Assembly: GCA_025642075.2 (NCBI GenBank)
Contig: JAODUO010000528.1
Location: 1-64,000 of the forward strand
Origin: Ridgeia piscesae
Lineage: Eukaryota > Annelida > Polychaeta > Sabellida > Siboglinidae
Length of the DNA: 64,000 nt
Direction: 5' to 3'
The notes beneath the pieces are model-generated. The model searched no databases. It saw only the letters and a program-made list of their open reading frames with translations, and was not told the origin of the DNA. Below are positions 49,003-61,000 of this stretch, in pieces. Every line of letters starts with the position of its first letter. The first letter of the stretch is position 1. A program made the translations under genes and the position numbers.

Positions 49003-52000
49003 GTATATATGTATATATATGTATAAAACAATTATATATATATATATATATTCCAGTTATGTAACATGCATCCATTTAAATTTGCAGCATCTGGAGAGAG
49101 CCAACAATCTGTTGTTTCCTGACAGCATCAAAGTGAGCACCCGACAGACAGAGGCAAGTACACATGGTTATGACATTTAAAGGACCACAAGTACACATGG
49201 TTATGACATTTAAAGGACCACAAGTACACATGGTTATGACATTTAAAGGACCACAAGCACACATGGTTATGACATTTAAAGGACCACAAGTACACATGGT
49301 TATGACATTTAAAGGACCACAAGCACACATGGTTATGACATTTAAAGGACCACAAATACACATGGTTATGACATTTAAAGGACCACAAGTACACATGGTT
49401 ACGACATGACAAGGACCACAAGTACACATGGTTATGACATTTAAAGGACCACAAGCACACATGGTTATGACATTTAAAGGACCACAAATACACATGGTTA
49501 TGACATTTAAAGGACCACAAGTACACATGGTTATGACATGACAAGGACCACAAGTACACATGGTTATGACATTTAAAGGACCACAAGCACACATGGTTAT
49601 GACATGACAAGGACCACAAGTACACATGGTTATGACATTTAAAGGACCACAAGCACACATGGTTATGACATGACAAGGACCACAAATACACATGGTTATG
49701 ACATTTAAAGGACCACAAGCACACATGGTTATGACATGACAAGGACCACAAATACACATGGTTATGACATTTAAAGGACCACAAGTACACATGGTTACGA
49801 CATGACAAGGACCACAAATACACATGGTTATGACATTTAAAGAACCACAAGCACACATGGTTATGACATGACAAGGACCACAAATACACATGGTTATGAC
49901 ATTTAAAGGACCACAAGTACACATGGTTACGACATGACAAGGACCACAATTACACATGGTTATGACATTTAAAGGACCACAAGTACACATGGTTACGACA
50001 TGACAAGGACCACAAGTACACATGGTTATGACATTTAAAGGACCACAAGCACACATGGTTATGACATGACAAGGACCACAAGTACACATGGTTATGACAT
50101 TTAAAGGACCACAAGCACACATGGTTATGACATGACAAGGACCACAAATACACATGGTTATGACATTTAAAGGACTACAAGCACACATGGTTATGACATG
50201 ACAAGGACCACAAGTACACATGGTTATGACATTTAAAGGACCACAAGTACACATGGTTACGACATGACAAGGACCACAAGTACACATGGTTATGACATGA
50301 CAAGGACCACAAATATACATGGTTATGACATGACAAGTACCACAAGTACACATGGTTATGACATGACAAGGACCACAAGTACACATGGTTATGACATGAC
50401 AAGGACCACAAGTACACATGGTTATGACATGACAAGGACCACAAGCACACATGGTTATGACATGACAAGGACCACAAATATACATGGTTATGACATGACA
50501 AGGACCACAAGTACACATGGTTATGACATGACAAGGACCACAAGTACACATGGTTATGACATTTAAATGACCACAAGTACACATGGTTACGACATGTCAA
50601 GGACCACAAGTACACATGGTTACGACATGACAAGTACCACAAGTACACATGGTTATGACATGACAAGGACCACAAGTACACATGGTTACGACATGACAAG
50701 TACCACAAGTACACATGGTTATGACATTTAAAGGACCACAAGTACACATGGTTACGACATGACAAGTACCACAAGTACACATGGTTACGACATGACAAGG
50801 ACCACAAGTACACATGGTTACAACATTAAAGGGACCACAAGAACACATGGTTATGACATTTAAAGGACCACAAGTTCACATGGTTATGACATTAAAAGGA
50901 CCACAAGTACACATGGTTATGACATTTAAAGGACAACAAGTACACATGGTTATGACATTTAAAGGACAACAAGTACACATGGTTATGACATTTAAAGGAC
51001 CACAAGTATACATGGTTATGATATGCAAAGGACCACAAGTACACATGGTTATGACATGACAACTACCACTATAGATGAATATAGACTATGACATAAGATG
51101 AGAACCATGTGACTATGACAACAACATACGGTTATTTGATATAACTATAACCAAAACTATTATTTTATATGACTAGGACTGCAACATTTGATTGTCATGT
51201 GGCTAGAAACTAAACAAATTGATGTTTTTTATTGTTCCGCTGAAATATTTGTATCTGTTATAACTTTTAAAGGTTTAACAATGTATTTTCGAAATTGTTT
51301 CCTTGATACAAAACCAGTTCTCTTTTAGTAACTTGACATGGGAACCGTTTCACTTAAGCCCAATTTTGCATCATAAAATTTAATGTTCTCTTTACCAAGG
51401 AATGAAAATAAAACATTGCATTTCACTAACATTTCATCCCGGATCCATTCCATAAAAATTAACCTAGAAAAGCCAATTTCTAAGAGTACATCATACCACA
51501 CTTTAAAACAAAACTATACATGATAAAAGTTACTGATTAAAAGAGTGTGAAACAAAAAAATTTCTATACGACATTAGGGTCGTGACCTATTGACATTTGC
51601 AATGCATTTTACAGCTTTGTTCAATGTTGTTGTGATATTTATTCATCGTTTCAGTTTAGGCTGTATCTAACTTAAAATACACAGCTGACCTTCATATTTT
51701 TATACTCTATGACAGAATTTCAGTTTAAGATGTTGGCACTCTCTGCAATCTTGTAAACTGAAAATTGTCAACAATGAAGCTCCCGCAAAAATGTACCCTT
51801 TGTGTGACATGGAAATAGTTTCTTCGATTGTACAGCAGCAACTATTCTAAGATAGCATTTCAAATATGTGCACAGCGAGCATAAAGTAATATGTTGTTGA
51901 CAAATGATCAGTTGAACATATTTGCAAGCACCTTTTAACAAGTAGTAAATGTTTTGCCAAACTGTACGAACAGCGTAGATTATTGATTATCAGATAATAT

Positions 52001-55000
52001 TATAGAATTAATGCTCTATGGCTTAAGATTTATTTGGATCACGTTAGTGAAATGCATTTTGAAAATTCTGAAAATTTCTGTCAGATTCTGCTTCAGGATG
52101 GATTTTTCTTAAGAACAAAATGTTAGTGAAACGTTCCCCAAATACCTCAGTTTTCATGTCATGTCTCAAGCAGCTCTGTTTCTGTCTGCAGCACTACTTC
52201 TCAATGTTGCTGCAGACAGTCGAGACATACAGTATCATGGAACAGCTGGCTAACATAGCCATGAAACAGTAAGTCTTTAGTCTTGCCGTGGGGCAACTGG
52301 GTAACTTGACTTAACCACCTAGGCCAATCTGCCCCTTCGCTGTCCTCCTGGGTGACACACCATGCCATTTATTCCTATCTAGAGCACACCACTCTGCGGT
52401 ATCAACATCTCTTTCTTAAGAAGCAGAATTTTCTCACAGCTGGCTAACATTGCCATAAATATCAAAGTGCCCAGTCTTGCCATGGAGCAATTGGCTAACA
52501 CTGCCATGAAACAGTAAGTCTCTAAGAATTAGAACTTACTTTATAGTGCATAGCTGAAATTTGTTACATTTTGGTCTGCCACCTGTGGATCTTGATTGTA
52601 CTTGTGACGCAGCTCAGATTTCGGTGCAGTGATCTGGTTGTAGCTGGTAGGCAGGGGTCAGGGCCAAAGTGAGGCTCTTTGTTTGTGTGTATAGCACAGT
52701 GAATGTCCTGCACCTAGACAATGACCTCACACTCCTGCCCACACCTCTCAGGCGTGGAATGTCTAACTGTGGCAGCAAAACATAATACAATGAAGCAAAA
52801 TACCTTGCCACCATCATCACCCCCTTAGTTGGCAGCAACTGTCACAATGTAAAAAACACCAACAGACTTTTTTAAGAAACTGAGAGAGTGGTAAATACCA
52901 CTTGGGTGGAAACTGATGCAGTCCCTCTAAAGAAGGCACTCAGAATATTCACTGAGGTACTACATGAAGATGATGTCTTACTTAACCAGCTGCACATAAA
53001 TGTTGATCCCACAGATACAGCACCTCAACACCCATCACTGTGGTTACACAATACTCATGACACGTTCATTTTACTCTATTGAAGAGTTCACTGAATACAT
53101 CAAAACCATTGACCCATACATCAAGTTCACTGTCAAACCTGAGAGCGAGAGCAAACTTCCTTTCAAAAATCTATGCATGCACATTCTGGATGAAGGATCC
53201 ACCAAGCTAACGCTATACAGGAAGTCTATACACACACAGACCAGTACCTCAACTTCAAGTCAAACCACCCTTTAACTCACAAAGGTTCAGTCATATCCCG
53301 TCTCGCCAACAGGGCACAGCAGTATGTCACCACACCTGTACATGTCTACAATGCCATGAGAGCCAATGACTACAGTGTATTTGGAGGGGCATTTGTAGTT
53401 CATCGCTAGTGAGAACAGGCCACGTACAAACAACAATAAGGCATAGACAAACTCAGATCAACCCATGTTGGGAATACCATTTGTTACAATTCTTTCAAGA
53501 CACCTATAAATCTACAAGTATACATAACGTGCACTTGTACCGTATACCCATCATCCCTCTCTGTTCAGTGGTAGTGCATTCAAAAGATAGGACCCCAAAA
53601 GAACACCAATGTGGAACTAACTACCATACCACATGGCCAGTGACAACATCAATATCCATAACAAAAGCACCACTCAGCCAGAGATTCAAGGAACATACAA
53701 ACATAGACAGACCTACATAGATACAAGAGCAGGAGACCACTGTCGGGTCACAGGACACTCAGTGTCCAAGGGTAACACCAAGAACAGAACTGACACAAGA
53801 GGAAAGTAAAGGAAGCCATCGACATCAAACAGAGAAGCCCCATCATAAACTAAGACGAGGATACCACCTGCCTGCTGTCAACAACCAGATCATTCCACCA
53901 AACCCTGAACTGTGTCACATGACACATCAAGATCCACAGATGGCAGATGGAAACAATAAGTTTCAGTTGTACATTCCAAAATAAGTTATAATTCTTGCTG
54001 CCCATTCAGCTCTTAGAGCCATGAACAATATTGTCCATAATTTTTTTACATAGTAAATCTCTAAGTCTTACTTTATTGTCTTTCAGGCACATTTGGTCAT
54101 ATTGCTGGTTCCACAATGACCCAGTAATTTCTTAAGTTATGGTGTCTTCTTACTTAGAGTGGATGGACTTGAATGATATGATCATTATAAATATAGCTGA
54201 ATTTCTATTAACAAAAATCAACAATGCCTGTCGTTATGAAGAATGAATAAATATATGTGACCCGCCATGCCAAAATGAGACACTTCTCGCTGGAGCTTAT
54301 AACGATATATGAGCCAAAACATTACAGCATTGATTTGTTTTCAAAAATGACTTTCCAGCGGCAATCATTCCCAAATAGTATGATCTAACATATGTTAGTT
54401 GTCTAAATGTCATGACTACCGGTAATGTTTAAATGTGTATCTGGGTGTGTTTTGACACCTATCAAACTTCGTTTAATGGGTGTGATTGTTTTAGACACAA
54501 AAAATTTCCCACATTCTCTTCAAGAATAATCCAAGTAAATTGTCTGTGATGGCGCTATGTTTGGTACCACCGGAAAGCTGGATTTCTATTCTAAATACTG
54601 ACAACATTTTCATTAAAGACTTTCCATAAATTTGCATGTTAATAGGGCTTTCGTGAAGGCTAAGCGTCACCTCGTGACAAGAAATCAGCTCTCTGATTGG
54701 CCAGCTGTAATTTACGGCTCGTCAGATCAACTTCCGGTCTTTGGTTTACGTGCATTTTCCCTTGACAATTCACTGTTAAAACGAACTATTTCAGTATTAT
54801 GATATGAATTTAAGCAAGGAGAACATTGTCTTTTATCTTCTAAATGAAACTGCTCACTGTGTCCTCATCAATATGAGTCTTAGAGATGTGGCAATCGATT
54901 ATTTCATGCATGACAGTGACGGGATGTTTTTGGCACTTTAGTTTTATCGTCTAGCACTACGCTAAAATCCGGCGGTTGTATTAATTTCTTTCACCATTAA

Positions 55001-58000
55001 AGATGCAGTATATAAAGCAATCTAATATAATGATTAACTTAATAATAATGTAATGAGTATGTAATGTATTGACTGGTTTGATTACCTTATGAAAACGCAC
55101 TGCGTAAAACTTTCGAATACGCCAACTGCTGTCACTTCCTATGTTTGCATATGACCTGTCACTCTCGTCTCAGACTCGATGCCTATAAAGTGTTGTATTG
55201 GTGCTGTCCATACAAAATTTTCAATATGGGTTGTAGGCTTCAAGCATAGATATACACTATAATAATTCTTATGTGTTTAAACTGGTCCATCTGGAGCAAA
55301 AGTTGTCTGCAAGAAGTGAAATCTTCACAAATAAAGGAGTGGAAACGTTAAAACCATTTTTATCAAATTAGTACATTTTGCATTTACGACATTCAAATAG
55401 GTGTATCTCTGGAAATAATGTAACTAAGTATAATTGAGGTATCATTATTTCCGTCTGAATCTACAATAAAACACAATATCTTATTTTCGAGAAGCATCTC
55501 ATTTTGGCATGGTGGATCACATATACTGATAACAATTACCATTTATGTAAATATATATGTTGGTGAGAGCAAGCACTCTCATATACATACACACACACGT
55601 GCACACAAATACATGCACTCACACATACACACATACACACGCGAATATGAATACATTTATTTCAGGTAAAAACCCATATACAATTGGTACGTACATTAGC
55701 ACATCTAAGTAGCCTATAAAAGATCAAATTTAAAAAAAAATGAATAGATAAAAATTAAATAAGGTCATAAGTTAGATAAATGTAAAATTGTAGAAAAACA
55801 GATAAAATAATGAGCAATATACAGGATGTGATTGTATAATAAATATGCAATTAATTCATGTAAATAAACACCATATGAAAAGTAAGTTATATAAACAACT
55901 TACTGAGTTTAAAAATATATATAGTAATAAATAAATAATAATAAACACATGCACACATATAAACACATTCACACACACACTGATGACGCAATAATATCGA
56001 TAACGCTACTACTTTTATCATAAGTAATAAATATATGAAACTGCTGTTTCTTAGTGTGTGAATAAACCATACTCTAGAGAGTTTGTTTCTTTTAAATATT
56101 CACTATATCATGTTTTTGTGTACTAGGACATAATGTAGAAATATAATATCTGTGTATTCAGACTGATATCAGAAGATGGTTTTGAAGAAGACAGGTGCTT
56201 ACCTGCCATGACCAAGTAAGTGACATCTCTGGCTTCATGGCATTCGATAGCATTCATATCCTTCTTTCATAGTGTTGTTTATCATACAGGCAACATGTAT
56301 CATATCATCAGTAAGCACAGATATATATAAAAGGTAATCTAAGCATACCAGATTTGAAAAACCCTGCAGAATAATTTAAGTCTGTCCCCATTCACACTAA
56401 GCTGTGTCATTCAGAAAGGTCACTTCCAAGAGGTCGTCCTTAAAGCGTGACCTTGATGCACGAAGTCGGAGTGAGCGGTATCGTGCCATGTTTCACCTGC
56501 CTGCCAAGGAGAAGTTGGACGGAGATGCCGAGTGTACCCTGTGGACTCCCTATAACAAACAAAACGTCTGGGGACGCATCTACATCTCACTGCACTACAT
56601 CTGCTTCAGCAGCAGGGTGAGTACATCTCACTACATCTGCTTCAGCAGCAGGGTGAGTACGTCTAGCTACATCTGCTTCAGCAGCAGTGTGAGTATGTCT
56701 CGCTACATCTGCTTCAGCAGCAGTGTGAGTATGTCTCGCTACATCTGCTTCAGCAGCAGTGTGAGTATGTCTCGCTACATCTGCTTCAGCAGCAGTGTGA
56801 GTATGTCTCGCTACATCTGCTTCAGCAGCAGGGTGAGTATGTCTCACTACATCTGCTTCAGCAGCAGGGTGAGTACGTCTCACTACATCTGCTTCAGCAG
56901 CAGGGTGAGTACGTCTAGCTACATCTGCTTCAGCAGCAGGGTGAGTACATCTCGCTACATCTGCTTCAGCAGCAGGGTGAGCATGTCTCGCTACATCTGC
57001 TTCAGCAGCAGTGTGAGTATGTCTCGCTACATCTGCTTCAGCAGCAGTGTGAGTATGTCTCGCTACATCTGCTTCAGCAGCAGGGTGAGTATGTCTCACT
57101 ACATCTGCTTCAGCAGCAGGGTGAGTACATCTCACTACATCTGCTTCAGCAGCAGGGTGAGTACGTCTCGCTACACCTGCTTCAGCAGCAGGGTGAGTAT
57201 GTCTTGCTACACCAGCTTCAGCAGCAGGGTGAGTACATCTTGCTACATCTGCTTCAGCAGCAGGGTGAGTACGTCTAGCTACATCTGCTTCAGCAGCAGG
57301 GTGAGTACGTCTCGCTACACCAGCTTCAGCAGCAGGGTGAGTATATCTAGCTACATCTGCTTCAGCAGCAGGGTGAGTATATCTAGCTACATCTGCTTCA
57401 GCAGCAGGGTGAGTATGTCTCGCTACATCTGCTTCAGCAGCAGTGTGATTATGTCTCGCTACATCTGCTTCAGCAGCAGTGTGATTATGTCTCGCTACAT
57501 CTGCTTCAGCAGCAGTGTGAGTATGTCTCGCTACATCTGCTTCAGCAGCAGGGTGAGTACGTCTCGCTACATCTGCTTCAGCAGCAGGGTGAGTATGTCT
57601 CGCTACATCTGCTTCAGCAGCAGGGTGAGTATATCTAGCTACATCTGCTTCAGCAGTAGGGTGAGTATGTCTCACTACATCTGCTTCAGCAGCAGTGCGA
57701 GTACGTCTCGCTACACTTGCTTCAGCAGCAGGGTGAGTACGTCTTGCTACATTGCTACATACAGTGGATGTTGTTGTAGGTGTACAACCTGGTGAGTGTG
57801 ATAATTCCGATGCGAGATATTGCAGTGGTGGAGAAGGTGGAGTCAGGGAGTTCTCACGTCCTGCCCAATGCCTTCCTTGTGTCTACCAAGAGTAAGGTAG
57901 GACCACCTACCAATTCTACTCTTATGAATACCTTGGTTGGTAGTTAGTACAATTTAATGATATTCTCTTGGTAAACATGTAGTTAACCTGAATTGTATCA

Positions 58001-61000
58001 TAAAACCATCTTGTCTTGTAAACATGGAGAATCCAACAGTCAGGAGTTGCACTTTCAGTTTGCAGTATGAATGTATATAATTAATTTTTTATTCTGTTCC
58101 TGCAGTCTCACTGAGTGATCCCCATGTAACATGTTTTAAATTATGTACTTATTACAATAATTACATAATTTAAAACATGTTACATGTTCAAAGTTTTATT
58201 TTAACAGATCTGTTTTTAGTCTTTTTGAACAAAGTCCAAGAGAAATGGTATCACTCTGTGTCCGCCGTACACTGTTCACTGTATATTGTTAGTTCCCATC
58301 TCTCAGACAGTGTTCATAATCTGATTTTTTTTCAAATGTTGCACAAACATATCTTATGGTACTGCCACAATGCCACAAAGTCATCCTAAAGGCAACCAAG
58401 GGTGACAAAATTTGAAATTGGTCACCTCTTGTCTATTAAAAAAACTATTCTGTAACTTTTCTTCAAATGTTGCATAGATTTATCTTAGGGTAGTGTCATT
58501 GTATACAAGTAATTTCATATTTAATTTAACCTTTCTAAGGGCAGCTCAGGGCCTCCCAAAAAGCTACATGTCCACATTTTGCCTGTGTCTACCCAGACGG
58601 ACTGAAAGACAATATATGTATATTTCAGACTACTCCCACCACCTCAACTCAGAAAGCTAGGGGACTTGCCATGAACCATGGCTGATTGAAAATTGACAAT
58701 AGTTGTGTATTAGAAAGTGCTCCGCCACCACACCCTGAAGGCCAAGTGGCCTGCCTGGAAAGCATGGCTAATTGGGATTCCATCAGTGGCAGGCCAATGG
58801 CAGCTCCTGTCAACAACCATGTTTAACTGGACAGTTAATTAATTATTTTTCTTTTAAATCTTGATTTTACAAGGTGTGTTTATTTTGATGCTTATTTAAT
58901 CATGTTTATATTGGTGTGAATGCAGTGTCTATTAGCTAAATATATGTTGTCACCTGTAGGTGACAAACCTAGAAAATGACTATTCTAGACAACTGTATAA
59001 TAGAATATCTTACTTTTTATTGATATTAACTGCATTCTGATCACTGAGCAAACTGAAAGAGATGGAAGTAGATATCTCCATCTTGACCACTAATGACCTG
59101 TGGTTGCATTCACACAAATTAGCTGTGTTTCTGGTAAGTTCATATGAATAACCAGAGAAAATGTCACGGTGAAGAATCTAGGCAGTTACTGTGATTTACC
59201 AATATACATACGATACATACGATACCAACTCACAACGTATACCAAAGGACTTTATGACCTCTAGCCCTATTGTACATGAGTGGTTAATAATAATGTGTAT
59301 GCATGTTAGAGCTGCATTAGTGTTGAGGTTTAGACAATGATGAGCTGTGCACATTGACAACGCATGCATGTGTGCTGTGAGTCTACTTCTCATCTCTTTC
59401 TATCAGATGAACTTCCTGCTGGCTCAGCTGCCGGACCGAGCACTCATCCTTGAGAAGATCTCCTTGTTCCTCTCCCAACAGAACATCACAACTCAACCCA
59501 GGTAACTAAAACACATGTTACCTCCTTGTAACAAGCACGAGGCACAAGGTTGTGTGTCTGGGGCATTCACACACTATGATGGCAATTGCATATGTCAAAT
59601 GCTGGTGTTTGTCCAAGTTAACCCTAGAAGTGTTCACTAAATATCCTTTGTAGCATACTGTTCCACTAAAAATCAGAAATGCAGATAAAAAATTTGCACA
59701 ATTCACAAATTGTTTTGTAGAAAGACATGCATGTTAACTCACATACATACAAACCAGTCGAGGTGTGTTTTATGACCTGAAATAAACTAAAAACATAACC
59801 ATTTTCATATTTATGATTTTTGAAAGTGAAGTGAAATGTGTACCCAATCAAATTGGGTTTTGCCCATCAAAATGATGGGTGGATGGGTTTCTGCATAAAG
59901 CTGTGATGACGTCTTAGTTTAAAACTAAAGGAATGTTTTATAATAATACTATTCTAGTAACAATATCACATACTAAAATCATCTGGAAATTACTATCAGA
60001 ACCAAATGAAATTATTAAAAATGTCATTATGCTGCCCGATAAGGGATGTCCATTCTTCATACAGTGAGACAAAGTAAGCCTATGTGTTAGCTGCAAAACA
60101 AGACACAAAAATGAAACAAATCCAGTGAGAATTATAATTTTTTTATGATTTTAGCCCTTTGGGTCAAAGGTCCAATGGACTTATAGCATCAGTCTGTGCC
60201 TGCCATCTGCTGTTAACTCCCATATCTCAGAAACTGTTGAAGATCTATTTTTCAAATGTTGATTAGACGTTTCTTAGGGCACTGTCACTGTGCACAAGGA
60301 ATGTAAATTTGACTGACATATTTTTAAGCATCCTAGGATCCTCTTGAGCCTAAAAACTGGTACATTTAACATTCTCCTATTTTATTCAAAAACTGGTCTG
60401 TAGCTTTTCCTCTAATTTTCCATAGTCTTCGCTGAGGGTATATTCATTGTATGCAAACAATTGTAGTTCACTAGTCTTGTAAGGGTATCTCAGTGTCTAA
60501 AAAGGAAAAATGTCAAAATTCTGCCTGTTTCTGCCTGAGCCTTTAGCTGATCTCAGGACATGACCTCTAGCTGTTACCTGTGCATTCATGTTACTACAAC
60601 TGACCCTCACCAGTGAAGCTGGACACTCCCTCCTACTGTGCATGGGGCACCTTGATTAATTGCTTTATGGCAACAGTAGCAGGGGCCGTATCAATAACCA
60701 AGTTAATAATGCAGACACTTCACTATTGTCTGTGTCTGAATTATTCATCTACGGCATTGTCACCATGACCATTAACATCAATATGTCATTAGCTAAACAA
60801 ACAGCAAAATAATCCACACTTTGGAATCGGGTAGTGTTCTCGTCTGATGGCTTTGTTGAGTAATTTACCTTTTGACCTTCTGGTTTAGGACCCATGAACA
60901 TAAATTCAGTCTGTGATAATCCTAGTCACCCAGGTCATCCCCCGGTCGACCATGGTCAAGGATGCCGGTGTCGTGCGACATAGAATCAGTCAATCACCGA

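Noticed and set aside
49154..49159. Alternative GT donor for exon 8 at 49158
   Set aside because: It would leave phase 1 and frame-shift into exon 9, losing the conserved HYFSMLLQ continuation.
49076..50848. Minus-strand 502-codon Cys-rich repeat ORF
   Set aside because: It is the complement of the intron 8 minisatellite of the TBC1D9-like gene; no independent coding evidence.
47775..51068. CRISPR-like appearance of regular repeats
   Set aside because: Repeats are contiguous with no unique spacers, and the setting is a eukaryotic intron.
56587..57675. Minus-strand 362-codon ORF ([12 protein letters not shown] repeats)
   Set aside because: Shadow of the exon 11 donor array on the plus strand.
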